Source: an uncultured Clostridia bacterium
GTDB taxonomy: Bacteria > Bacillota > Clostridia > TANB77 > CAG-508
Direction: 5' to 3'
Length of the DNA stretch: 64,000 nucleotides
NCBI GenBank assembly: GCA_948485625.1
Contig: CAOMRW010000001.1
Coordinates: 1-64,000, forward strand
Every line of letters starts with the position of its first letter. The first letter of the stretch is position 1. Below, piece after piece: positions 7,711-17,750 of this stretch. The notes under the pieces were generated by a model. The model saw nothing but the letters and a program-made list of their open reading frames with translations, ran no database searches and had not been told where the DNA came from. Both the position numbers and the translations under genes were made by a program.

Positions 7711-10700
7711 TACCCAAATAAACTCATCTGATTACTCTGACTCATTCCGTCTAAACATCCAAATTGTTTTAATAAGTCTGCTCCAGAGTTACCTATTTTA
7801 GCTCTAATTTTCAAGTCATCTATTGACATGAATTTTCCATCTTTTCTTGCTTTTTCTATTCCTTGTGCTGCTACTGTTCCAAATCCTGGTATACTGTTTA
7901 GTGGTGGTCTTAGTTTGTTTTCTTGTATTTTAAATTTTGTGCTATCAGATTCGTATAAGTCTACTGGTAAAAATTCAAATCCTCTTTCATACATTTCTAG
8001 TACTATTTCTAAGTCATCATACATGTCTAATTCTGCTTTTGTTGCTTCTTTCTTTTGGTTTTTTATTTCTATTTCTTTCATTTTGTTTTTGGCTTTTTCT
8101 TTTCCAAATATCATGTATTGTGCGTCAAATGCTTTTGCTCTTATTGAATAGTATGCTGCATAATATGCTAGTGGGATGTGTACTTTAAACCATGCTATTC
8201 TGAATGCGTTTGTTACATATGCTGCTGCATGGGCTTTTGGGAACATGTATTTTATTTTTTCACATGATTTTATATACCAGTCTGGTACATCGTGTTCTTT
8301 CATTAGTGGTATGTATTCATCTTTCCATTTTGCTTCTTTTCCTTTTGCTACTTTTCCTTTACGTACTGATTCCATTATTTTGAATGCTTTGTCTGGTGGT
8401 AGTCCTTTTTTCATTAGATATATCATTATGTCGTCACGACAGCATATTGCTTCTTGCAAAGTTACTATTCCTTGTTCTATTAAACTTTGTGCATTTCCAA
8501 GCCATACGTCTGTACCATGTGATAGTCCTGATAGACGTATCAGTTCATCAAAGGTTGTTGGTTTTGTGTCTAAAAGCATTCCTCTTGCAAATTTTGTTCC
8601 ATATTCTGGTATTCCATATGTTCCTACTTGTGAGTGTATTTGTTCTGGTGTTACTCCTAGTGCGTCTGTTGAGTTGAATATTGACATTGTTTCTTTGTCG
8701 TCTAGTGGTATTTCTGTTGGGGCTATTCCTGTTAAGTCTTGTAGCATACGTATTACTGTAGGATCGTCGTGTCCTAGTATATCTAGTTTTAATAGGTTTG
8801 CGTCTATTGAGTGGTAGTCAAAGTGTGTTGTTACTATATCTGAATTTGGGTCGTCTGCTGGATGTTGTACAGGTGTGAATTCAAATATTTCTCTTCCTTT
8901 TGGTACTACTATTATTCCTCCTGGGTGTTGTCCTGTTGTTCTTTTTATTCCTGTACATCCTTGTGATAGTCTTTGTACTTCTGCTTTGTTTACAGGTATT
9001 CCTCTTTCTTCAAAGTAGTTTTTTACATATCCAAATGCTGTTTTTTCTGCTACTGTTCCAACTGTTCCTGCTTTGAATGTTGTTCCTTTTCCAAATATTA
9101 CTTCTGTGTATTTATGGGCTTTTGCTTGATATTCTCCTGAGAAGTTTAAGTCTATATCTGGTTCTTTGTCTCCGATTGAATCCTAAGAATGTTTCAAATG
9201 GTATGTCCATTCCGTCTTTTATTAATTTGTTTCCACATTTTGGGCAGTCTTTATCTGGTAAATCGAATCCATTTTGTACTCCATAGTCTGTGAAATCTGA
9301 ATATTTACAGTTTGGACATCTGTAGTGTGGTTGTAGTGAGTTTACTTCTGTTATTCCTGTCATAAATGCTGCTAGTGATGAACCTACTGATCCTCTAGAT
9401 CCTACTATGTATCCATCTTCATTTGATTTCCATACTAGTTTTTGTGCTATTATGTACATAACTGAGTATCCATTACTTATTATTGAATCTAATTCTTTTG
9501 CTAGTCTTGTTTCTACTATTTCTGGTAATGGGTCTCCATATAGTTCATGTGCTTTTTCATATGCTATGTTTTTTATGTCTTCTTCACATCCTGGGATGTG
9601 TGGTGGACATTTTTCTGGTGATATTGGGCTTATTTGTTCACACATGTCTGATATCATATTTGTGTTTGTTACTACTACTTCATATGCTTTTTCTTCTCCT
9701 AGATATTTGAATTCTTCTAGCATTTCTTCTGTTGTTCTTAAATATAGTGGTGCTTGATTGTCTGCATCATCATATTTTTGTCCCGCTTCTAATATTCTTC
9801 TATATATTTCGTCTTGTGGGTCCATAAAGTGTACATCACATGTTGCTACTACTGGTTTGTTTAGTTTTTCTCCAAGTGCTACTATTTTTCTGTTTATATC
9901 TCTTAGGTCTTCTTCATCTCTTACTATGCCTTTTCTAACCATAAATTCATTGTTTCCAATTGGTTGTATTTCTAAATAGTCATAATCATTTGCAATTTCT
10001 TCTATTTCTTCATCTGGTTTTCCTTGTTCAATTGCTTGATATACTTCTCCTGCTTCACATGCACTTCCTAGTATTAATCCTTCTGAGTATTTTTTGAACA
10101 TGCTTTTTAATATACGTGGTTTTCTGTAAAAATAGTCTAAATGTGAGTATGATACTAGTTTATATAGATTTTTTAATCCTACATAGTTTTTTGCTAATAT
10201 TATTGCATGATATGTTTTTAGTTTTTTGTATTCTTCTTTTTTTGCTTCTGGGTCTGCTGCTACATCGTCTATATCTTCTATTTTTTTCGCACCTTTTTCT
10301 TTTAACATGTCTATCATTACATTAAATACTTTTACTGTTGTATCAACATCATCTAATGCTCTATGTGCTACTTCTACTTTTATTCCTAAGTTTTCTGCTA
10401 TTTTTCCTAGTTTGTATTTTTTATAATTTGGAAATAGGTCTTTTGCTAAACTTAGTGTGTCTAAATATGTGTAATCAAATTCATATCCTAACCTTTTTGC
10501 ATTTTGTTTTAAAAATCCTACATCAAAGTTTGCATTATGTGCAACAATTACTGTTTCTTTGCTGTCTCCTAAAAATTCTAATACTTTTGGGAATATTTTT
10601 TCTATTGTTTCTGCATCTTTTACCATATCATCTGTTATGTTTGTTACTTCTGATACTCTTTCTGGTATGTGTCTTTCTGGATTCACAAAACAACTAAATG

Positions 10701-12519
10701 AGTCTATTACTTCTTTGTTTTTTACTTTCATTATTCCTATTTCTGTAATTCTATCATTTGTTGCTGAAAATCCTGTTGTTTCTAAGTCTAGTACACAATA
10801 TGTTGTATCTACTTCTTGTCCTTTTCCATTGTATATTGATTTTGTATTGTCTGGTGCTAAATATGCTTCAACTCCATATATTACTTTTATGTCTGGATTG
10901 TCATCACCAACTAAGTGATATGCTTCTGGAAAGCTTTGTACTACTCCATGGTCTGTTATTGCAATTGATTTCATTCCCCATTTCATTGCTCTTTTTATTA
11001 AGTCTGTTGCTGATGTTATTGCATCCATTTGACTCATTTTTGTGTGCATGTGTAATTCTACTCTTTTTATTTCTGAGTTGTCTTGTCTTGTTTCTTTTTT
11101 TACTCCTGTGCTTTCAATTATTGTATTAGCCATTACTGTAAGTTCTCCTGAGAATGAATCCATTTGTGCATTTCCTTCAAGCTTAATTCCTTTAACACTT
11201 CCTATTCTTTTTATAATTCTTTTTGATTTGTCTTTTTCTAAAAATGCTTTACATGTCAATGTGCTTGTTCCATCATATACATCAAAACTTAATAATGTTT
11301 TTCCTGATTTTAGTTCTCTTGGTTCCATAAATATAATTTCACCATCTAATGAAACTGCTCCATCTTCTGGCCCTAGTTCTGAAATTTTTGTTAATGGTGC
11401 TGTTATATTTAATGTTTTTCCTAATATTAATGGTGTGTCTTCTTCCTCTTCTTCTGTTGGCAATTCTGGTATATTGCTATTTATTTCTATAATTGTATTT
11501 GCTATTATTGTTACATCTCCTGCATATGTGTCTAGCCCTGCTTTTCCAGTTATTTTAATTCCTGGTACTTCTTTTATATGGTTTGTTATTTCATTTCCTT
11601 CTTTACTGTCTTTTGCAAATGATTTACATGTTATTGTTCCTGTTCCATCATATAAGTCTATTATAATCATGCCTTTTCCTGATTTTGTTTCTCTACATTC
11701 GCATGTTAATACTCTTCCTTCTATTGTTACTCTTCCATCATTTGCTGTTATATCTTTTATTTTTATTAATTTTTCTTTTGCTCTTGATGGTTTTCCCATT
11801 ATATATTTTGATTCATCTGATCTTTCATCATATGGGTTATCTTGTATTTCCATTTCTTCTGGTGGTATATCTGGTATATATCCATCTATGTCTTGTGGTG
11901 GCATATAGTCTGGGTCATTATATTCTGGTACTTGAATTGTGTTTGTGTTTTCTTGTTTTGTTTCTTCTGGTATGTATGAGATTGTTTGTTTTAATGCTGC
12001 TTCTTCCATTTCTTTTATTTTTTTCTCATATTCTATTTCGTCTTCTTTTTTGAATATTTCTTCTAATTCTATTTTGTATTCTTTTCCATATAGTTTTTTT
12101 AGGACATTTTCTAGTTCTTTGTCTGTCTTTTTGGCTTTTAAAAAGTCTGCTCCTTTTATGTGCATTTTTACTTCTATTATGTTTTCTTTTATTTCTATGT
12201 CACTTTTCATTAGAAGCATTGGCTTCATTAATGGATATTTGTGTGCCATATAACATATGATATTTCTCCATTCTTCTTTTATTGATTTTAGTCTTGTGTC
12301 TTTTTGGTAGTTTATTTCCATGTCTATGTTTCCAAATAGAAATCTTTCTTTTAGGAATTTTTCAAAATACCATATTTCTTTTATTTCTATGTATTCATCT
12401 ATTTCTAGCACTATTCCTAGTGTGTTTGTTTTTTTCATTACGTTTAGTGCTTTTATGTATGATTCTTTTATATTTGATTTTGTTTCGTAGTCACTGAATA
12501 TTTCTTTTAGTTTTTTCAT
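7710..12519 (-). CDS. polC: DNA polymerase III PolC (alpha subunit with proofreading), interrupted by a +1 shift at CGG
   Basis: The replicative polymerase of Bacillota. Order of parts: N-terminal domain, two tandem OB-fold domains, split PHP domain (ELHMHTKMSQMDA), DEDD exonuclease (VLDLETTGFS, VIVAHNANFDVGFL), more PHP, then palm and fingers with a zinc site (CPNCKYSD, CPKCGN) and GSRGSVGSSLAAFM. After FLGFN the zero frame reads CGG (complement of 9172-9174) and stops at 9112. Skipping that C gives GDKEPDIDLNFSGEYQ, which holds the catalytic aspartates, and the frame runs on to 7710. The joined protein is about 1,600 residues, longer than usual because of the doubled OB domain. Without the shift there is no polymerase active site, and PolC is essential in this phylum, so the shift is probably efficient. 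AAAGGAG precedes the start at 12519. Confidence 0.93.
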
Positions 12520-12541
12520 TTTTTTGCTCTCCTTTGTCCAT

Positions 12542-12592
12542 GTCCAAGTGGAACGTTTCTTTTTGGACTTTTTGTCCATTTGGCACAGACTT
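12542..12592. repeat. Degenerate copy of the GTCCC/GGGAC element, inverted
   Basis: On the plus strand TGTCC-AAG-TGGAACGTTTCTTTTTGGAC and TGTCC-ATTTGG-CACAG resemble the complement of copies 1 and 2. It lies just upstream of the polC start, so polC is bracketed by two copies in opposite orientation. Confidence 0.5.
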
Positions 12593-12655
12593 TGACTCTG
12601 TTTTTTCTGTTTGACATTTTATCACATTTTTCATTAATATTAAAGCGAACAAAAT

Positions 12656-12687
12656 AAAAAACGTAAATTTTTATTTTACGTTTTTTT
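12656..12687 (-). terminator. Intrinsic terminator after the pilin/discoidin-like gene
   Basis: Stem AAAAACGTAAA with its complement, loop of a few bases, and a U-run on the minus strand directly after the stop at 12692. Confidence 0.85.
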
Positions 12688-12691
12688 ATTT

Positions 12692-14367
12692 TTATTCTTT
12701 TTCAAATAATTTAAGTTCAACTATTGCAGCTCCACCACTTCTTCCATAAGTCCATCCTCCTTGTGGGAAATATACTCTATAATATTTATATGCTGTTTGA
12801 TTCTGCAAATCTATATTATATTCTCCTGGTGTCCTCTCTCCATTTATATTACCATCATGTACAGTATCACCTTCTAGTTTTATCCAATTTTCATCATCAT
12901 TACTAGCTTCTAGATAAAATTTAAATTCTGTTCCCCAACTATGTGCTCCTTTTAAGTAATACTTTGATACAATTTTAGGAGTTCTAAATTCTATTTTAAA
13001 TTCATGTGGACCATAATTTCCTGAATCTGGAACCCATGATGTAGCATCATTTGAGTCACATGCAGTATAAGTAGCATTATCAGAAAATTCACTACTTGCA
13101 CTTAATCTTATACCACTATTCATATTTTTTGTAAATACTGGCCAAAATTCATTTCCATCTACATCTTTTACTATAGATAATTCATATATATCAAATGAAC
13201 CTTCAGACCACATAAATATGCTTTTAGTACCTTCTGGTATCCATATACTTTCATTTTCACTTTTTACATTAATAACAATATCATCAAAATTATATAAATC
13301 TATTAGATTATTATTTTCATCTAAAAAAACACATTGTATAAAATTCTTCCAAAGTCCTCCTTGACGAAGTTCATAATTAATTTTAAGTTTATTCCACCAT
13401 GTTGTTTCATCTACATAAAATCTTGTACTAAATCCATTAATATGTATTGGTAAGTCGGGGATTGACTGTCTATGATTATCATATGTTACTGACGTTTCTA
13501 AGTTTTTATCATATGATTCCTGTTTTAATGTATTATATTTTTCTTCTATTTTGACATCTTTTTCACTTTCTGAATTAATTCCTGTATATTTTTTGTATTC
13601 ACTTTTTGCTTTTACTTTTTCAGTTCCTGATTGTACTGTTATTCTTCCTGTGTATTTTTCCCATGTTAATCCATTATCTAAGCTATAGTAGTTAATAATA
13701 TCTTCACTATCATCATATTCAATTTCTATTTCTTCCATTGGTGCCTTTACTTCATTTAATGTTACTACTGGATATGATAATGTAATATCTGGTATAATAG
13801 GTGTTTTGGGTATCTTTATATTTATGATATCCTGCTTTTCAATTCCTTTTTCTGATATTACTTTTATTGTATATTCTTTTGATAATTGTACTGTATAATC
13901 TATGTTTATTGATTCTTTTCCTTTTACGTTTTCTATTTGATTTTCATCTATTTCTATTGTCTGTATTTTATCTTCCATTGCTATTACAGTTATTACTATG
14001 TTTGCATTACTTTCATTTACTGATGTTGCTTTATATGATAGTATTATTCCTGTTGTTTCTAATTCTATAATGTTTAGTTTTTCATCTATTAAAAATTTTC
14101 CAATATTATCATTTTTCTTTATTGTTATTATCTTTCCATTTGTTTCTGTATCTTCTTCTAGATTTTTTTCATAATCTTTTAATTGTTTTTCTAGCCATTC
14201 TTCATTTATGTCATTTAATGTTGCATCTCCTATTTTTTCTATTTGTAAACCTGATATAGCAATTTGTAATTGTTCTTTCATTTCAGCTTTTATATGAACT
14301 ACTTTTGATTCTTTTGCTTTTTCAAATAATCCACTTCCTGTTAGGCCTGCTATTGATATTCCTGCTA
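12692..14367 (-). pseudogene. 3' part of a type IV pilin-like gene with discoidin-like C-terminus, split by the prophage
   Basis: From codon GCA at 14365 the frame reads AGISIAGLTGSGLFEKAKESK, the continuation of a class III-signal/type IV pilin N-terminal helix, and runs to 12692. The first ATG left in this fragment is at 14281 (529 codons). The remainder is Ig-like beta-rich sequence and, from about residue 390, a discoidin (F5/8 type C)-like domain (NSGIRLSASSEF ... YKYYRVYFPQGG). The missing start, with KGITLIALVITIIILLILAGI, is at 62618-62703 beyond the prophage. Excision by recombination at the shared ATTCCTGCTA would restore one reading frame. The intact protein was probably a cell-surface adhesin exported by a pilus or pseudopilus machine; that role is inference. 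Confidence 0.82.
14358..14367. other. attL core of the prophage
   Basis: ATTCCTGCTA occurs here and at 62618-62627. The host pilin frame is continuous if the two copies are fused, which fixes the prophage limits to within these ten bases. The prophage is about 48.26 kb. Confidence 0.8.
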
Positions 14368-14486
14368 GAATAATTTATTGAAAAAATGCATTTTTTCGTT
14401 TTTTATTGATATTACTCACATTCGTTGATACTCTAGTGTTTTAATGTGTTTTATAAGACCTTATAAAACCAAGTTCGACCAAGTTC

Positions 14487-14508
14487 GTTAATAACAAACT
14501 AATAACAA
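14487..14508. repeat. Terminal direct repeat near attL (probable integrase arm site)
   Basis: A 22-bp sequence built of two TAATAACAA units two bases apart is repeated exactly and in the same direction at 62538-62559. A weaker match (TAAGAC...ATAAAACC) extends upstream of both. Being inside both core sites, these are more likely arm-type sites for integrase than the crossover point. Confidence 0.6.
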
Positions 14509-14509
14509 T

Positions 14510-14641
14510 TTAGTATTTCATTTTTTTGGCCCAATTGTACCCATCTATATATCCTTTTCTATATACCTTATATGTATAATCTCCAAAAAAGTGATATATA
14601 ATTTTTTCAAAAATGTTTAACTCTGATAAATATTTTTTCAT
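14510..14641 (-). CDS. Small prophage-end protein, unknown
   Basis: A 43-residue reading frame (MKKYLSELNIFEKIIYHFFG ...) with a strong GGAGG six bases before the start. It is rich in Tyr and Lys and ends two bases from the repeat at 14487-14508. I recognise no family. The inverted repeat TATTTTAC-N8-GTAAAATA at about 14677-14700 lies upstream and could be an operator. Confidence 0.5.
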   Translation of the reverse strand: MKKYLSELNIFEKIIYHFFGDYTYKVYRKGYIDGYNWAKKMKY

Positions 14642-14780
14642 TAATATCCCTCCTTTTATAGAGATATCTCTTATTATATTTTACCATATTATGTAAAATA
14701 TAATAACTCCACTAGCCGATAGGTATTAAGTCGTATATTACTTGATACAACTATATTGCAAAATTCGACTTTGTTCGACA

Positions 14781-14954
14781 TTATTGTAAATTGTCAACTA
14801 ATTTTTCAATATAATCACTTGATCTATTCTCTTCATAATATTGTTTCACTTCTTGTTCTCTTCTTTCTATATAAGTTTTTAATCCCTCAAAATCCTTTTG
14901 ATTAATAAATCTTTTAATTTCATATATTGTTTCTAAATGTAAATCCTTTTCCAT
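14781..14954 (-). CDS. Small helical protein, unknown
   Basis: A 57-residue charged protein (MEKDLHLETIYEIKRFINQK ...), helical throughout, with a weak AGGTG before the start. It is transcribed away from the divergent regulator gene at 15122. No family recognised. Confidence 0.5.
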   Translation of the reverse strand: MEKDLHLETIYEIKRFINQKDFEGLKTYIERREQEVKQYYEENRSSDYIEKLVDNLQ

Positions 14955-15001
14955 ATTACACCTGCTTTCGTTTCATTTGTAATAATTATAGCAAAGGTTA
15001 T

Positions 15002-15063
15002 CTATTTTGTAAAATAGGTATTTTGTTATAAAGTCTATATATATTGACTTATTTTGTAAATAG
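15002..15063 (+). promoter_or_regulatory. Probable operator pair and promoter of the plus-strand regulator operon
   Basis: The perfect palindrome CTATTTTGTAAAATAG (15002-15017) and a near copy CTTATTTTGTAAATAG (15048-15063) lie upstream of the regulator gene at 15122. The second overlaps a TTGACT that could serve as -35 box. Autoregulation by that gene product is inferred. Confidence 0.5.
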
Positions 15064-15121
15064 TTAAATTTTAAGGAACTTTATTTTAAAATATGTATAT
15101 ATAAAGAAAGGTGGTGGAAAT

Positions 15122-15355
15122 ATGGTTTACTTTAGAATAAAAGAATTACTGAAGAAAAATAAAAAAAGCAAATATTGGTTTATAAAAAACATGGAAGGAG
15201 GCTATCAATCTCTCAGTCATCTAATGGATAATGAAACTAAAGCCATTCATTTTGATACTTTAGAAAAAATGTGCGATCTTTTTGATTGTGAAATAGGAGA
15301 ATTAATTGTAATAAAAAAAGATAAAAGAAAGGATAAGTCAAAGAAAAATGAGTAA
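15122..15355 (+). CDS. Cro/C1-type HTH regulator
   Basis: A 77-residue protein of the short XRE type: KELLKKNKKSKYWFIKNMEG ... LMDNETKAIHFDTLEKMCDLFDCEIGELIVI. This is the five-helix DNA-binding fold with the closing pattern CDLFDCEIGELI usual for the family. GGTGG lies close before the start. Its stop overlaps the start of the MutS-like gene by eight bases, so the pair is one operon on the strand opposite to most of the prophage. The palindromes at 15002-15063 are its likely binding sites. Confidence 0.82.
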   Translation: MVYFRIKELLKKNKKSKYWFIKNMEGGYQSLSHLMDNETKAIHFDTLEKMCDLFDCEIGELIVIKKDKRKDKSKKNE

Positions 15356-15746
15356 ATTATTGAAACAATATGAACAATTAAAAAAGGAAGATGCATCTTC
15401 AATTTATTTATTTAGAATTGGTATCTTCTACAATATTATAAATGAAGATGCTAAAATCATAAATGAAAAACTGGGTTTGAAAATAACAGATTTAGGACCT
15501 TCTATTTTCAAATGTGGCTTTCCAGTTTCACAATTAGATAAATATATCTTACTACTAAATAATATGAAAATAAAGTATAAAGTAATAGATAATTTACCTA
15601 ATTCTAATATTAACGATTATATGAAAAATATAGAAATAAAAAAACTATTAAATAAAATCGCTGATATTGATATGAATAACACAACTTTTCAACAAGCGTT
15701 TAATACTTTATTAGATATTCAAAATAAATTAAAAGAAATTTTGTAA
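15348..15746 (+). CDS. MutS domain I-like small protein
   Basis: The 132-residue product resembles the mismatch-binding N-terminal domain of MutS: IYLFRIGIFYNIINEDAKIINEKLGLK corresponds to the YFRIGDFYExFGEDA region, and KCGFPVSQLDKYILLL to CGVPYHALEKYL. The Phe of the Phe-X-Glu mismatch-reading motif has no Glu partner here (FYN), and no ATPase domain follows. Small MutS-like proteins occur on mobile elements and, as far as I recall, have been noted near DGRs. A role in handling mismatched DGR intermediates or in antagonising host MutS is speculation. Confidence 0.65.
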   Translation: MSKLLKQYEQLKKEDASSIYLFRIGIFYNIINEDAKIINEKLGLKITDLGPSIFKCGFPVSQLDKYILLLNNMKIKYKVIDNLPNSNINDYMKNIEIKKLLNKIADIDMNNTTFQQAFNTLLDIQNKLKEIL

Positions 15747-15773
15747 TATTTGATATTACAAATATAAAATATT

Positions 15774-15795
15774 AGAGGAGAAATTAATCTCCTCT
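15774..15795. terminator. Stem-loop between convergent transcripts
   Basis: AGAGGAGA and its complement pair around six bases, between the stops of the MutS-like gene and the amidase gene. U-runs are short, so termination strength is uncertain. Confidence 0.45.
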
Positions 15796-15802
15796 ATGTT
15801 AC

Positions 15803-16957
15803 TTATTTTAATTTTTGATTTATAATTTTTTGTATTGCTACTGGATCATAACCAGCATCTTTTAATTTTTTCTTTCTTGTGTCTCCAGTTCCCCAACCAT
15901 CAAAGTTTGGTTTTGTTATAATATCGTTTGCAATTTCTTCATTTGATTTTTTATTTGTTACACTATTATTTGTTACATTATTAGATTCACTATTTGAATA
16001 TCCCACTAAATCTTTTGTGTACACCCAAGAGTACAATTCTTTTAATAGGACCTTTCCATTTCCTATCTGCATAATGGTATAGTTTCTATTTTTATAACAA
16101 TCTGGTATTTTTTGTCCTGTTGCATAATTTGTTGCATTTGAAGATAATACAACTTTACTTCCAACAGAGATATTAGGTGCAGCATTTATATTCGTATTTG
16201 TTGCTTGAGAATTTGCTGAAGAAACAATACAACTATCATTTACCCATCCAATATTGCCATTATTTAATAAATATGGATTCTTGGCTCCTGATATAATTCT
16301 TGTAATCATTCCTGATTTAACTGCTGGATTTAATTTCTTAGTAGATGAACTTGAAGTATATACACCATCAATCGTAACCATATCACCCACTTTTCTATTA
16401 GTAGTATTTTTTGTTTCATCAACTACAATTAGTTGTCCTGTTGGCTCTGTTCCAGTTAATTCTTTATACTCTTCTCTAACCATATTCCAGAATCTTTCTA
16501 ATCCATTATCTAAAGTTCTATGAGGACAATATTTTCCAGAACGATTTTGATGTGTTCCTATTGAATGTCTAGCATCTATAATCTTATCTAATCCCCAACC
16601 ATATTGTTTCATTAAATAAGCAATTCTTTCCGCTGCATTTCTTTCTGCTTTTTCAAATCTTTCTCCTCCAGATTTACTATAACAAATTTCAATTCCAATA
16701 GTTTTCATATTGCCAAATCCTGCACCATCACCAGCATGCCATGCATTACGATTATGATCTATTCCTTGAACGGATCTATAATCATCAATAGCCTCGTGAA
16801 AACTTACTTTATTATTATTTCTTATCATATATGATACTTCTGACATTGCTGAAGCATCATTTGCAGTATTGTGTACTGAAATTCCTTCTGGTTTCATAGA
16901 GTAAGGACATTTTATTGGATACTTATCTGTAGGCATTATTACTTTTGTTACTAACAT
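15803..16957 (-). CDS. Phage endolysin: N-acetylmuramoyl-L-alanine amidase with SH3-like and CPL-7-like domains
   Basis: The 384-residue product starts with an Amidase_2 (PGRP-type) catalytic domain: SVHNTANDAS, WHAGDGAGFGNMKTIGIEIC and SGKYCPHRT give the zinc ligands His and His plus the catalytic region. Two short SH3-like modules follow (about 190-320, with KVGDMVTI and SVGSKVVL), and a C-terminal wall-binding module (NEEIANDIITKPNFDGWGTG) ends it, like CPL-7/CW_7 repeats. It cleaves peptidoglycan between muramic acid and L-Ala at lysis. It follows holin-type genes, and its start overlaps the stop of the acidic 47-residue gene. Confidence 0.92.
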   Translation of the reverse strand: MLVTKVIMPTDKYPIKCPYSMKPEGISVHNTANDASAMSEVSYMIRNNNKVSFHEAIDDYRSVQGIDHNRNAWHAGDGAGFGNMKTIGIEICYSKSGGERFEKAERNAAERIAYLMKQYGWGLDKIIDARHSIGTHQNRSGKYCPHRTLDNGLERFWNMVREEYKELTGTEPTGQLIVVDETKNTTNRKVGDMVTIDGVYTSSSSTKKLNPAVKSGMITRIISGAKNPYLLNNGNIGWVNDSCIVSSANSQATNTNINAAPNISVGSKVVLSSNATNYATGQKIPDCYKNRNYTIMQIGNGKVLLKELYSWVYTKDLVGYSNSESNNVTNNSVTNKKSNEEIANDIITKPNFDGWGTGDTRKKKLKDAGYDPVAIQKIINQKLK

Positions 16958-17100
16958 TATTTTTCCTCCTTTCCTGGATAAAATTCATCTGTTTCCTTTA
17001 CTTCTCCCATTCCCTCTTTTTCATCTGGCTCTGGGAATGTGTTTTCTTTCAAATTTAATTCTGCTAATTCTTCATTATAGTCTACTGTTTCTTCTTCCAT
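16957..17100 (-). CDS. Small acidic protein in the lysis cassette
   Basis: A 47-residue Glu-rich reading frame (MEEETVDYNEELAELNLKEN ...) with a strong GGAGGGG before the start. The stop overlaps the amidase start. No membrane segment. Function unknown. Confidence 0.55.
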   Translation of the reverse strand: MEEETVDYNEELAELNLKENTFPEPDEKEGMGEVKETDEFYPGKEEK

Positions 17101-17124
17101 AGAAACCCCTCCTTATAAAAAATT

Positions 17125-17185
17125 AATACCAGAAGATTTTTTATATTTCTTCTGGTATTTTTATAATTCCGTAATTTTTTTACGG
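17125..17185 (-). terminator. Two stem-loops between holin and the acidic small gene
   Basis: AATACCAGAAGA with its complement (17125-17159), and a smaller CCGTAA/TTACGG stem (17169-17185) right after the holin stop. On the minus strand the first ends near a U-run. They could end or attenuate the structural transcript before the endolysin. Confidence 0.6.
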
Positions 17186-17187
17186 TA

Positions 17188-17385
17188 TTATTCATTTTTG
17201 TCAGTATTGTTTTTTTCATGTTGCGTTCCAAAATAAAAAGCAATTACTGTTGTAAATATTACAAGAAATTGCTCTCCATTTATAATGCTTTTTAATGCTA
17301 AAATACAAAAAACTATTGTTAATAACAGTGTAACAATAGTTTTTACATTAATTAAATTAGACATTTTCTTTAATATATCTTTCAT
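17188..17385 (-). CDS. Phage holin
   Basis: A 65-residue protein with two hydrophobic segments (IVTLLLTIVFCILALKSII and FLVIFTTVIAFYFGTQ) and a charged tail (HEKNNTDKNE), the usual class II holin build; the YFGTQ ending is common in Clostridial phage holins. It would form the membrane lesions that release the amidase. Confidence 0.78.
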   Translation of the reverse strand: MKDILKKMSNLINVKTIVTLLLTIVFCILALKSIINGEQFLVIFTTVIAFYFGTQHEKNNTDKNE

Positions 17386-17395
17386 AGTAACCCTC

Positions 17396-17689
17396 CTATT
17401 TTAATATTAATCCTATTATTGCACCTACTATTGCACCTACTATTGTTCCAATTGCTGTTGTTACAATTTTGTCCCAATTATTAGCAGGTTTTTGTTCTAC
17501 AATCTTAAGTCTGCTATTCATATCATTAACATCTTCACGTGTTGCTTTTGTCTCCATTGCTATTTCTTTTACAGCAATTGTTAATTCTTTTATTTCTCCA
17601 ATGTCATTTTCTAATTTATCTATTCTATGATGAGCTGATTTACAACTCTGAGTGTTCTCGATTATCATTTGAACATATTTTTCATCCAT
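17396..17689 (-). CDS. XhlA-like (hemolysin XhlA family) lysis accessory protein
   Basis: The 97-residue product has a coiled-coil N-terminal half (HRIDKLENDIGEIKELTIAV) and one C-terminal membrane helix rich in Gly and Ile (TIVGAIVGAIIGLILK). That is the XhlA layout; in PBSX, XhlA works with the holin. The start is just inside the stem-loop at 17728-17746. Confidence 0.75.
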   Translation of the reverse strand: MDEKYVQMIIENTQSCKSAHHRIDKLENDIGEIKELTIAVKEIAMETKATREDVNDMNSRLKIVEQKPANNWDKIVTTAIGTIVGAIVGAIIGLILK

Positions 17690-17727
17690 AGATCAATTCT
17701 CCTCTCTTGTGAAATTATAAAAAAATA

Positions 17728-17746
17728 GAACGAATATTTATCGTTC
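17728..17746 (-). terminator. Stem-loop with U-run between XkdX-like and XhlA-like genes
   Basis: GAACGA and its complement around a seven-base loop, followed on the minus strand by a run of seven U residues. Part of the tail transcript probably ends here. Confidence 0.65.
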
Positions 17747-17750
17747 CTAA

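Noticed and set aside
8176..8817. 213-codon plus-strand reading frame within polC
   Set aside because: Antisense shadow of the PolC fingers region, with no start signal or family pattern.
11042..11908. 288-codon plus-strand reading frame within polC
   Set aside because: Antisense to a conserved domain of PolC, with Ser/Leu/Phe-rich low-complexity sequence typical of shadows in AT-rich genes.
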